This document shows positions 18,661-27,112 of a stretch of 64,000 nt of DNA, piece after piece (position 1 is the first letter of the stretch; every line of letters starts with the position of its first letter). A model generated the notes under the pieces. It saw only the letters and a list, made by a program, of their open reading frames with translations. It did no database searches and was not told where the DNA came from. The translations under genes were made by a program, and so were the position numbers. Location: positions 372,001 to 436,000 of the forward strand of contig NZ_CANMQQ010000002.1 in the NCBI RefSeq assembly GCF_947500045.1, given 5' to 3'. This DNA comes from an uncultured Ruegeria sp. Lineage in GTDB: Bacteria > Pseudomonadota > Alphaproteobacteria > Rhodobacterales > Rhodobacteraceae.

Positions 18661-19856
18661 AGCGTGACGCTCCACTGAACCACGGGGTAGGCAGATTTCC
18701 AACCACGTCGAGGCCCAAGCGGCGACGCTTGGGCCAGTTCAATACGCAGAAGATCACCACCTTGCTTGTCGTGCCATCCAGCCAGCAGCGCCTCGCTTTC
18801 CAATGTTACCGCATTGGCGACCAGACGGGTACCCGAGCGAAGATTCGCGTGCAGCCAGTTCAACAGGTCCGCACTCAGGCCACCACCAATGAAAACAGCA
18901 TCCGGCAGGTCGAGATCAATCAACGCTTCCGGTGCGGTTCCGTGCTTAACGCGCAACCGATCCTGCCCAAGGGCGTTCGCGTTGCGGCGAATACGTTCGG
19001 CCCGATCTGCACGCGGCTCGATCGTCGTTGCGGTCAAGGTCGGATCACACATCAGCCATTCGATGCTGATTGATCCGGTGCCGCCGCCGATATCCCATAG
19101 ATGCTCGCCCCGCTGTGGTGCCAAAGCTGACAGTGTCAACGCGCGGATGGGTCGCTTGGTGATCTGGCCGTCGGTTTCAAAGATGTCATCCGGTTTGCCC
19201 GATGCCTTGGGAAAGGCGCGTCCCTCACCGGCGACATCTATTCCGACGCAGACCGGGTGTTCGAACGTCCCCAAAAGCGCCTCGGTCAATGACACGCTGC
19301 GCGCGCGCTCGCGGGGACCGCCAAGAGCCTCCATCACATGCAGGGCGCAATCGGCAAAGCCGGTTTCGCCCAAATAGGTCGCAAGCTCTGCAACAGCTTT
19401 GCCATCACGCAGCAAGAGAATGGCGCGCAAGCCGGGCGCAAGATGAGGGCGCAAACGGGTCAATGGTGCGGCGTGCAGTCCAAAGGTCAACGTGTTTTCA
19501 AGCGGCCAACCAAGCCGCGCAGCTGCGAGCGAAAAGGTCGACTGGCCGGGCAGGGCGATCCATTCAGCAGCGTCGAAATTCCGTGCGATGACCGAACCTG
19601 CACCAAACCAGAACGGATCACCCGAGGCCAGAACAACGGTTTGCCGACCACGTAGTCCGGTCAGGATCGGCAGGCCATCGGCAAAAGGGGCGGGCCATTC
19701 GATCCGTTCAGCGGTGCTGTTTGGGATTAGGGATAGGTGACGCGGCGGACCCATGACGACCTCGGCACGATCCAGTGCTTGACGACTTGCGGGCGGCAGG
19801 CCATCCAGTCCATCTTCGCCTAAACCCAGAACGGTCAGCCACGGAGCTTCAGACAT
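18657..19856 (-). CDS. cobL: Precorrin-6Y C5,15-methyltransferase (decarboxylating), CobL
   Basis: 399 residues from the ATG at 19856. A two-domain enzyme: the N-terminal CbiE-like domain (LTVLGLGEDGLDGLPPASR) methylates C-5/C-15, and the C-terminal CbiT-like domain (~225-399, LWDIGGGTGSISIEWL S-adenosylmethionine loop) methylates and decarboxylates the C-12 acetate. The start codon lies inside the palindrome CATG (19854-19857), which also holds the ATG of cobK on the other strand. Its ribosome binding site AGGAGG (plus positions 19863-19868) is therefore inside cobK coding sequence, and any dedicated promoter would be too. Confidence 0.95.
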   Translation of the reverse strand: MSEAPWLTVLGLGEDGLDGLPPASRQALDRAEVVMGPPRHLSLIPNSTAERIEWPAPFADGLPILTGLRGRQTVVLASGDPFWFGAGSVIARNFDAAEWIALPGQSTFSLAAARLGWPLENTLTFGLHAAPLTRLRPHLAPGLRAILLLRDGKAVAELATYLGETGFADCALHVMEALGGPRERARSVSLTEALLGTFEHPVCVGIDVAGEGRAFPKASGKPDDIFETDGQITKRPIRALTLSALAPQRGEHLWDIGGGTGSISIEWLMCDPTLTATTIEPRADRAERIRRNANALGQDRLRVKHGTAPEALIDLDLPDAVFIGGGLSADLLNWLHANLRSGTRLVANAVTLESEALLAGWHDKQGGDLLRIELAQASPLGPRRGWKSAYPVVQWSVTL

Positions 19857-20586
19857 GCCCAACCTCCTGATTCTTGGTGGTACGACCGAGGCGAATGCTC
19901 TGGCAAAATCCGTAGCCGAGCAAGGCATTGCGGCCACCTACTCCTATGCCGGCCGTGTTGACACCCCCCGCCCGCAGCCCGTGCCAACGCGCGTGGGCGG
20001 GTTCGGTGGTGCAGAAGGATTGGCGCGCTATGTCCGCGACCATGAAATCAGCCATGTCGTAGACGCGACCCATCCATTCGCCGCGCAGATGAGCCGCAAT
20101 GCTGTAATGGCCTGCGCTGCGACGGCGACGCCATTGGCTGCGTTGACACGACCTGCCTGGCACGCGGAGGAGGGTGACACCTGGCAGCACGTCCCGGATA
20201 TCGCTTCGGCGGTTGACGCGCTGGCCGGTTCGGCCCGGCGTGTGTTCCTGGCCGTTGGTCGCATGCATCTGCAGGACTTCGCTGCCCAGCCCCAGCACCA
20301 CTATCTTCTTCGGCTGGTGGACGCACCGAACGCAGTGCCGCTGCCCAACTACGAGGCGATCGTTTCGCGAGGTCCGTTCACTGTCGAAGAAGACCGTGCG
20401 CTGATGGAGCGTCACTGTACGCAACTGGTCGTGTCCAAGAACGCCGGCGGCACCGGCGCGCGCGCCAAGCTGCAGGCGGCGCGGGCTCTGGGCCTGCCGG
20501 TCCTGATGATCGACCGTCCGACCCTGCCGCAGCGGGCCGAGTTTGCAGACGTCGTTCAGGTCTTGGACTGGCTTGCTCATACCTGA
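19855..20586 (+). CDS. cobK: Precorrin-6A reductase, CobK
   Basis: 243 residues. NADPH-dependent reduction of precorrin-6A to precorrin-6B. Family blocks: LLILGGTTEANALAK (4-18), TRVGGFGGAEGLARYV, VVDATHPFAAQMSRNA, VFLAVGRMHLQDF, and VVSKNAGGTGARAKLQAARA near residue 206. It is the only cob gene here on the plus strand and lies exactly between cobL and cobJ. It shares the CATG start with cobL and overlaps the cobJ end by 10 nt (20577-20586). The GGAG before its ATG is inside cobL. It needs its own plus-strand promoter, presumably inside the cobL coding region, outside riboswitch control. Confidence 0.95.
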   Translation: MPNLLILGGTTEANALAKSVAEQGIAATYSYAGRVDTPRPQPVPTRVGGFGGAEGLARYVRDHEISHVVDATHPFAAQMSRNAVMACAATATPLAALTRPAWHAEEGDTWQHVPDIASAVDALAGSARRVFLAVGRMHLQDFAAQPQHHYLLRLVDAPNAVPLPNYEAIVSRGPFTVEEDRALMERHCTQLVVSKNAGGTGARAKLQAARALGLPVLMIDRPTLPQRAEFADVVQVLDWLAHT

Positions 20587-21341
20587 TCCTTGGCAGGTGT
20601 GAACCTTGGTGTATACACGATCGGAGGACCGTCGCGCTCGATCATGCGCGTCAATGACGAACCGACGATCACAACGGTCTGCATATCCGCCATGTCCGGT
20701 GTGGCCTCGGCCAACGTCGAAATCCGTAACGCTTCATCCGCGCGCGATACCGCGCGGGCGAACAGGATCAGGCGTTCCGGTTCGCATTCCTCGCGCAGGA
20801 TTTCCAGCGTTTTTACAAAGCCTTCTGGGCGAGACTTCGACCGCGGATTGTAGAATGCCATGGCGAAATCCGCCTGCGCGGTGAGGCGCAACCGTTTTTC
20901 AATCAGAGACCATGGCTTCAGATTGTCACTCAGGTTGATAGCACAAAAATCATGTCCCAGCGGAGCGCCTGCGCGGGCCGAAGCGGCCAGCATCGCGGTG
21001 ATCCCCGGCAGCACCTCGATCTGAACATCGCGCCACGTGTTCGGCCCGTTTTCCAGCGCTTCGAACACAGCGGCGGCCATCGCAAACACGCCCGGATCGC
21101 CGGAGGATACGACCACAACACGCTTGCCCTCTGCCGCCATCTGCAGCGCGTGTTGAGAGCGGTCGATCTCAACTCGGTTATCGCTGGCGTGCAGGGTGAG
21201 CCCCTCACGCTCGGCAATCCGCGCCACATAGGGAATGTATCCCACGACATCTGTTGCCTCGGTCAAAGCTGCTGTCACCTCGGGCGTCACCAGTGCTTCG
21301 TTTCCGGGACCGAGGCCCGCGATTTTGACCCAGCCGCTCAT
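20577..21341 (-). CDS. cobJ: Precorrin-3B C17-methyltransferase, CobJ
   Basis: 254 residues from the ATG at 21341 (ATGA overlap with the cobI stop). Methylates C-17 with ring contraction to precorrin-4. Motifs: WVKIAGLGPGNEALVTPEV, DVVGYIPYVARI, SSGDPGVFAMAAAVFEAL, LPGITAMLAASARAGAPLGHDF and FYNPRSKSRP, the last being characteristic of CobJ/CbiH. Its stop TGA (20579-20577) overlaps an ATG at 20580 of an antisense frame across cobK (see findings), and its end overlaps the cobK end by 10 nt. Confidence 0.95.
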   Translation of the reverse strand: MSGWVKIAGLGPGNEALVTPEVTAALTEATDVVGYIPYVARIAEREGLTLHASDNRVEIDRSQHALQMAAEGKRVVVVSSGDPGVFAMAAAVFEALENGPNTWRDVQIEVLPGITAMLAASARAGAPLGHDFCAINLSDNLKPWSLIEKRLRLTAQADFAMAFYNPRSKSRPEGFVKTLEILREECEPERLILFARAVSRADEALRISTLAEATPDMADMQTVVIVGSSLTRMIERDGPPIVYTPRFTPAKDQV

Positions 21342-22066
21342 GGTCGTCGTCCCTGACCATGGACAAGAATGATCGAGAAATAAGGCGTGATCCCCTCGCA
21401 ATTTTCGGACAGCTTACAGACTCTCTGGTTCGGCATCTGGGCGTATTCGACGATCCACGCGCGGTCATAGAGATTGGCGCGTTTCAAAGCATGTTCTACT
21501 TTGTCGATATTGCGCCCGATCTTCATGACCACCAACGCGTCAGTTTGGACCATGCGCTCGACCAAAGTTTCTTCGGGCAAGGTGCCGACCAGAACGGTCA
21601 GGACGTCATCACCCCATGTTATCGGGTCTCCGGTTGCGGTCCATGCGCCAGACATGCCGGTAATGGCGGGCACAACCTCGACATCTGTTTTGCTTCGCAA
21701 CCTGCTGTAAAGATGCATGAATGATCCGTAGAAGAATGGATCACCCTCACACAGGACCACAACTTCTTCACCGTTTTCCGTCAGAGATTTCAGATGCGCG
21801 GCACAGTCTTCATAAAATACCGAAAGAAGCTCGTTATACCTAGGGTCCGTCACAGGGATTTCGGTCGTAACGGGATATTCCATCGGGAATTCGATGGCAT
21901 CGCCGGGTATCATTCCATTCACGATTTTGCGGGCCTGACCCGAGCGACCGGGTTTGCGAAAAAATGCCACGTGGCGGGCAGTGCGCAGCAAACGGTCCGC
22001 GCGAACGCTCATAAGGTCCGGATCACCGGGGCCGAGGCCCACGCCGTATATTTTACCAGCGCTCAT
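21338..22066 (-). CDS. cobI: Precorrin-2 C20-methyltransferase, CobI
   Basis: 242 residues from the ATG at 22066 (ATGA overlap with the cobH stop). Methylates precorrin-2 at C-20 to precorrin-3A. Blocks: GVGLGPGDPDLMSVRA (8-23), VAFFRKPGRSGQAR, the EGDPFFYGSFMHLY loop, the VPAITGMSGAWTATGDPITWGDD region and VVMKIGRNIDKVEHAL, specific to CobI/CbiL. The upstream extension of the open frame is arginine-rich and not family-like, so it is excluded. Confidence 0.96.
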   Translation of the reverse strand: MSAGKIYGVGLGPGDPDLMSVRADRLLRTARHVAFFRKPGRSGQARKIVNGMIPGDAIEFPMEYPVTTEIPVTDPRYNELLSVFYEDCAAHLKSLTENGEEVVVLCEGDPFFYGSFMHLYSRLRSKTDVEVVPAITGMSGAWTATGDPITWGDDVLTVLVGTLPEETLVERMVQTDALVVMKIGRNIDKVEHALKRANLYDRAWIVEYAQMPNQRVCKLSENCEGITPYFSIILVHGQGRRP

Positions 22067-22692
22067 TCCGCACGGCTCGCGATGGCGTTGATCGCTGCAA
22101 CTGTGATCGCGCTGCCGCCCAAGCGGCCTTTGACGATGCAGGATGGTACCGGTTGCGCTTCCCAAAGCGCGTCTTTGGATTCTACGGCACCGACAAAGCC
22201 AACGGGGCAGCCGATGATAGCGGCTGGGCGCGGGCAATCGGGGTCTTCGAGCATATTCAACAGGTGAAACAGTGCGGTCGGGGCGTTCCCGATAGCGACC
22301 AATGCGCCTTCCAGATGCGGACGCCACAACTCCAGCGCGGCGGCAGAGCGCGTGTTGCTCATCTCAGCGGCCAAGGGGCGGACGCGTTCGTCATGCAGGG
22401 TGCAGATCACCTCATTACCTGCGGGCAGGCGGAACCGGGTCACACCCTCGCTGACCATGCGGGCGTCGCATAGGATCGGCGCGCCTGCTTCAAGCGCATT
22501 GCGGGCGGCAGTGACGAAACCGGGCGAGAAATGCACGAACTCTTCCAACCCGACCATCCCGGCGGCATGGATCATGCGCACGGCTACCTGTTCTTCGTTG
22601 ACGTCGAAGCGGGCCAGATCAGCTTCAGAGCGGATGGTGGCAAAGCTCTGCTTATAGATCGCGGCGCCGTCGGTCTCGTATTCATAGGGCAT
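22063..22692 (-). CDS. cobH: Precorrin-8X methylmutase, CobH
   Basis: 209 residues. Moves the C-11 methyl to C-12, giving hydrogenobyrinic acid. The active-site histidine H42 is in VRMIHAAGM. Other family blocks are LCDARMVSEGV, IGNAPTALFHLL, the IIGCPVGFVGAVESK region and GRLGGSAITVAAINAI. The start overlaps the cobG stop by one base (TGATG), and the end overlaps the cobI start. Full length and intact. Confidence 0.96.
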   Translation of the reverse strand: MPYEYETDGAAIYKQSFATIRSEADLARFDVNEEQVAVRMIHAAGMVGLEEFVHFSPGFVTAARNALEAGAPILCDARMVSEGVTRFRLPAGNEVICTLHDERVRPLAAEMSNTRSAAALELWRPHLEGALVAIGNAPTALFHLLNMLEDPDCPRPAAIIGCPVGFVGAVESKDALWEAQPVPSCIVKGRLGGSAITVAAINAIASRAE

Positions 22693-23819
22693 CAGGTGAA
22701 GTCCATGGTCAAAAGTGTTTCGGGGCTTAGGCCGCGTCGGCTGGGCTCATCCCCCGCGCGGCCTTGTTTGACAAGATCAAATCGTCCGTTTTCACCCACC
22801 AAAGTAATATCTGCCGACGCCATTCGAGCACAGCCCTTGGCGCATCCGGACACGTGCAGGGTGCCCGGAACGCGTGCGGCCAATGCGCGGGCAATTTCTC
22901 TGGTTTCCGCCTGGGCCTGCGGACAAAACGGGGCACCGGGGCAGGCGTCGGTGGTCATCAGCGGGTCAGTGCCAGAGGCAACAAATTCTGGGGCTGGAAC
23001 AAAAAACCCGCCTTCCAGCAGAATCAAACGCCACGGAGTGACCCGCAGAGCAGACGCGCCGCTGTTTTGGATCAGGTTATGAAGCGCCCGCGCAGGCAAT
23101 TGCCCGAATGCGGCACCATAGTACACGCCCAGATCGCAAGTTCCGGGATGCAATAGGTTACCAACCGGGCCGGGCTTGCTGCCTTGCCAGTCCGGGGGCA
23201 AGTCGCACTTGGCGACCACACGGGACATACGGCGGGTGTCATGTGTGTAGATGTCAGCATACCACCGCGCTAGCGCGAGCAGTTGATCGATAGCTTCTGC
23301 CTCGGAAACGTGCCGCCCAGATTCGGCCCCGTCTGCGCGCAGGATCAGCCCATCTGGGCCGCATTCCAACCGAATGTCTGCTGAATCCCCGGTCAACAAA
23401 CGCTCTGATCCGGTGTCGACCGCAAATCCGAATTTGGCAGGCAGTGCAGGCAGTTCTGCCAGGCGATCGATCAGTTCCTGTGCCAGTCGTGCAGTCAGAT
23501 CACCGGCCTGATAAAGCGGTGAAACCAGAATGTTGCGGCGAATTTCGATACCGGGTTCCGGGTCCAACAGGTTCAGCGCTGCCAGTTCAGCGAGCAGTGG
23601 TTGATGATCACCTTCGGCCACACCGCGCAGTTGCAGGTTGGCGCGATTGGTCAGGTCGATCGTGCCATTGCCAAACCGCTCTGCCAGCTCACACAGGCCC
23701 AATGCTTGAGTTGTGGTGAGACGCGCCAGCCGGGGGCGTACCCGCACGACCAGACCATCGCCCGACATCATTGGCCGATGAGCGCCGGGGCACCAACCCT
23801 GAACGATGGGGGCACTCAT
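22692..23819 (-). CDS. cobG: Precorrin-3B synthase, CobG
   Basis: 375 residues from the ATG at 23819 (ATGA overlap with the cobN stop). An oxygen-dependent monooxygenase of the sulfite/nitrite-reductase fold; its presence marks the aerobic cobalamin route. The 4Fe-4S ligand cysteines are in TDACPGAPFCPQA and HVSGCAKGCAR. N-terminal and central ferredoxin-like half-domains include the NRANLQLRG and RRNILVSPL segments. It is shorter than the Pseudomonas denitrificans protein (about 460 residues) but keeps the cluster motifs. Confidence 0.93.
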   Translation of the reverse strand: MSAPIVQGWCPGAHRPMMSGDGLVVRVRPRLARLTTTQALGLCELAERFGNGTIDLTNRANLQLRGVAEGDHQPLLAELAALNLLDPEPGIEIRRNILVSPLYQAGDLTARLAQELIDRLAELPALPAKFGFAVDTGSERLLTGDSADIRLECGPDGLILRADGAESGRHVSEAEAIDQLLALARWYADIYTHDTRRMSRVVAKCDLPPDWQGSKPGPVGNLLHPGTCDLGVYYGAAFGQLPARALHNLIQNSGASALRVTPWRLILLEGGFFVPAPEFVASGTDPLMTTDACPGAPFCPQAQAETREIARALAARVPGTLHVSGCAKGCARMASADITLVGENGRFDLVKQGRAGDEPSRRGLSPETLLTMDFT

Positions 23820-26800
23820 CCCAACCCCTCCAGATCGGCGCGGATCGAGTTCCGGCGGGTCTTCCACAACCCTGCTTCCAGCAATGCGCGGAAACGGTCT
23901 TGCATGGCTTGATGTGCTTGTGGGTTGGCCTCTTGCAGGAAGGTATCGACCGCCGCATCCCCAAGGGTAGCGTCGTGGTAGAGATCAAACAGGTGCGGCG
24001 CGACCGTGCCAGACAGATGTGCGAACGAGGCCATGTGATCCAGCGTCGCGGCGATCTCGGCCGCGCCCCGGAACCCATGCCGTTGCATGCCCGCGATCCA
24101 ACCGGGGTTGGCCGCGCGGGCGTGAACAACACGGCTGATTTCTTCGGGCAGGGTCCGGGCGCGGGGAGTTTCCGGTTTGGTATTGTCCAAATGATATAAC
24201 TGAGCGCTGCCGCCGGTAATCTTCTTGGCCGCCGCGAACCCGGCCTCGTGCGTGGCGTAATCATTGGCTAGCAACAGGTCGGTCTCGGTCAGGTCCTGGA
24301 GGTGGACAAAGCTGTCGGCATTGGCCACGCGCTGGGTGATCCCATCCTTGTCCTGCGCGATGTGTTCGCCTTCCAGAGCAAAGGAACTGGCTTCAAGCCA
24401 AGCTTGCCCCGCGTGTTCGCGCGCCTCATCGGTGTAGGTCTCGGACAGCTGGGTCATGTTAACACCATAGCTGCCGGGGGCAGGGCCATAGACTCGGGCT
24501 GACGGCTCTTGACCGGCATAAGGATTCCAATCGGGCGCTTCATCCCGGTCAGCCAATGCGCGCACGGCCTGACCATAAAGTGCCGAAAGCGTCGGGAACA
24601 CGTCCCGAAACAGGCCCGAGACCCGCAGGGTTACATCCAGTCGCGGACGGCTGAGGTCGGTGATGGGCAGAACCTCGATGCCCGAAACCCGCTCGGACCC
24701 CTTGTCCCAAACCGGCTTTACGCCCAGCAGGTGCAACGCCATGGCGAATTCTTCGCCCGCCGTGCGCATGGTGGCGGACCCCCAAAGGTCAACGATCAGC
24801 CCTTTCGGGTAATCGCCTTCTTCCTGCAGGTGGCGGCGCACCAGTTCTTCGGCCAGTTTTAAACCTTGTGCATAAGCCGCACGGGTCGGTACCGAACGTG
24901 GATCGGTGGTGTAAAGGTTCCGCCCCGTTGGCAGCACATCCGTGCGTCCCCGATAGGGTGAGCCGGACGGCCCAGCCGCGATCTGTTTCCCGGCCAACGC
25001 ATCAATTAAGGCGCTGCGTTCGGCATGGGCTGAAGGCACGGGGTCGAAACTCCCCGTCACTTCCGGCGTGCGCCCGTAGATGTGCAGCCCGTCCCCAAAC
25101 TGACTTTCCTTGATGTCGCAGACGAAGCGGTCGATGCGCGTGATTGCTTCGGCGCTGCAGGTGGCCTGATCTAGGCCCAGATCGCTCTCTAACCCGATGG
25201 TCTGAGCTTCGGCCCGGATGTCTTCCTGCAAACGGTCGCGGCGTCTGGGGTCCAACCCGTCGGCGTTCGAAAACTCATCCAACAGAGATTCCAGCCGTAC
25301 CATGCGATCCGGTGTGCTGCTTTCTTTCATCGGTGGCGGGATGTGGCCCAGCGTAACGGCCCCGATCCGACGTTTGGCCTGCGCCGCCTCACCAGGGTCG
25401 TTGACGATGAACGGGTAGATCACCGGCAGATCGCGAATCAATGCTTCGGGCCAGCATTCGTTGCACAAGGCAACCGATTTGCCCGGCAGCCATTCCAGCG
25501 TGCCGTGCGCGCCGATATGGATCAGCGCGTCCACGCCGAGGCCTTTGCGCAGCCAAAGATAGAACGCAACGTAGCTATGGCGCGGAGTACGCGAGAGGTC
25601 GTGATAGTCGTCATCGCGCAGATCTGGCGTGCCGCGTTCGGGCTGCAGTGCAACCAGTGCTTTGCCACGACGCAGGGCGGTGAATTGGAACGCGCCATCG
25701 GCAAAGGCTAGGTCGTCTTCTGGCTTACCCCAGACAGTTTGCAGGTCTGTGCGCAATTGCTGGGGCAGATTGGCCAATGCATTCACATAGTCCTGCAACG
25801 GCCACGAGATACACGTGTCCAACAAGGACTCAGCGATCGGCTCAGCGGGCGCGGTATCATAACCCTCGCTTTGCAGATCAGATAGCATTGCCTCGGCCGA
25901 GGCCAGCGCGTCGAGACCCACAGCATGGGCCATTTGCCAATCCTTGCCGGGATAGGTCGACAGCACCAGCGCGGGCACCTGTTGTGCCTTGGGCTTGTCA
26001 TGCAGGTTCAGCCAGCCGGTCACGCGGTCAATGACGGCCTCGATCCGTTCCAACTCGGCCCGGTGTGCAAACCGCGAATATTCCAGGTGTGGATCGCGCC
26101 TACCTGGTTCCTTGAATGAAACGATGCCTGCGTTGATGCGTCCGTCCACCTCGGGCAGGACCACATGCATGGCAAGATCAGCAGGCGAAAGTCCCCGTTC
26201 CGCCTTGGCCCACGCATCGCGGCGTGAAGTGGCGAGGGCGACCTGAAAAACGGGTACATCTGCCGCGTCCAGAGGGGATGTGCCCGATGCGCCCTTGCCC
26301 GAGAAAGAGGTCGCGTTGATGATCGCCGAGGGTTGAAGCGCGACGATGGTCTCACGCAGCCAATCGGCGGCGACGGGCGCTTTGAGAGACGGAGCAAATA
26401 GGCCCACGGCCTTGATCCCACGCGCCCGCAGGCTGCGGATCAGCGCCGCGATTGGTGCTGTGTCTGCCGAGGTCAGATAGGCGCGATAGAAGGTCACGAC
26501 GATCCGTTGCTCGTCCCCCTCGAACGCGGTGCTAGCCGGTATTACCCCGCGATCAGGGCACCATGCGCCGTATTCGGGCAGAGTTTTGGCCCCGATCACC
26601 GGCCCGGCGTAAAGCCCCGCGGCCAACGCCATCTGCGCCAATGCCGCCTGCGCCGCGACCTCGCCGCCGGTGTCGCAGAGATGTGACAGGCGCCGCAGGG
26701 TCGAGACGGGCAGGGTGGAGTAGTCATCCAGACGCGTATCCTCGCGCCCATCCGCAGGCAGGACGGCCAGAGCAATCCCTTTGGCCTGCGCCAGGGCCAG

Positions 26801-27109
26801 AACCTGCTGCAGCCCGTAAGACCAATAGGGCACCCCGCCGATCAGGCGGATCAGGATGCCCTTCGCACCTTCCAGCGTCTGTTCGACATATGTGTCGACC
26901 GAAAGGGGATGCTTTAGCGCCGTCAAATTTGCCAGCCGCAGGGTTGGCATCCGCCCTTCGGGTCCGCCACCGCGATGCCATCCGGCCGCGAAAGCACCAA
27001 GGTCGCTGTCCGAGAAAGACAACACCACCAGATCCGCCGGGCTCTGGCCCAGATCGGTTGGGGTCTCGGTTTCCTCGAGCCCGTGGCTTTCGCGGAAGAC
27101 GACGTGCAT
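23816..27109 (-). CDS. cobN: Cobaltochelatase subunit CobN
   Basis: 1097 residues. The large subunit of the ATP-dependent aerobic cobalt chelatase CobNST, related to magnesium chelatase BchH. It inserts Co2+ into hydrogenobyrinic acid a,c-diamide. Conserved segments: IGAHGTLEWLPGKSVALC, YPFIVNDPGEAAQAKRRI, GLIVDLWGSATMRTAGEEFA, and the C-terminal YGVNMTQLSETYTDEAREHAG region. The cobS/cobT partners are not in this window. The start lies 3 nt after the cobW stop. The length (about 1100) fits the shorter CobN class rather than the ~1270-residue Pseudomonas one. Confidence 0.95.
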   Translation of the reverse strand: MHVVFRESHGLEETETPTDLGQSPADLVVLSFSDSDLGAFAAGWHRGGGPEGRMPTLRLANLTALKHPLSVDTYVEQTLEGAKGILIRLIGGVPYWSYGLQQVLALAQAKGIALAVLPADGREDTRLDDYSTLPVSTLRRLSHLCDTGGEVAAQAALAQMALAAGLYAGPVIGAKTLPEYGAWCPDRGVIPASTAFEGDEQRIVVTFYRAYLTSADTAPIAALIRSLRARGIKAVGLFAPSLKAPVAADWLRETIVALQPSAIINATSFSGKGASGTSPLDAADVPVFQVALATSRRDAWAKAERGLSPADLAMHVVLPEVDGRINAGIVSFKEPGRRDPHLEYSRFAHRAELERIEAVIDRVTGWLNLHDKPKAQQVPALVLSTYPGKDWQMAHAVGLDALASAEAMLSDLQSEGYDTAPAEPIAESLLDTCISWPLQDYVNALANLPQQLRTDLQTVWGKPEDDLAFADGAFQFTALRRGKALVALQPERGTPDLRDDDYHDLSRTPRHSYVAFYLWLRKGLGVDALIHIGAHGTLEWLPGKSVALCNECWPEALIRDLPVIYPFIVNDPGEAAQAKRRIGAVTLGHIPPPMKESSTPDRMVRLESLLDEFSNADGLDPRRRDRLQEDIRAEAQTIGLESDLGLDQATCSAEAITRIDRFVCDIKESQFGDGLHIYGRTPEVTGSFDPVPSAHAERSALIDALAGKQIAAGPSGSPYRGRTDVLPTGRNLYTTDPRSVPTRAAYAQGLKLAEELVRRHLQEEGDYPKGLIVDLWGSATMRTAGEEFAMALHLLGVKPVWDKGSERVSGIEVLPITDLSRPRLDVTLRVSGLFRDVFPTLSALYGQAVRALADRDEAPDWNPYAGQEPSARVYGPAPGSYGVNMTQLSETYTDEAREHAGQAWLEASSFALEGEHIAQDKDGITQRVANADSFVHLQDLTETDLLLANDYATHEAGFAAAKKITGGSAQLYHLDNTKPETPRARTLPEEISRVVHARAANPGWIAGMQRHGFRGAAEIAATLDHMASFAHLSGTVAPHLFDLYHDATLGDAAVDTFLQEANPQAHQAMQDRFRALLEAGLWKTRRNSIRADLEGLG

Positions 27110-27112
27110 GGC

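Noticed and set aside
19849..20580. 243-residue minus-strand ORF opposite cobK, as an independent protein-coding gene
   Set aside because: cobK on the plus strand matches precorrin-6A reductase over its full length. The antisense product is Gln/Arg-rich with no recognisable fold. The frame is reported only as a possible translation bridge.
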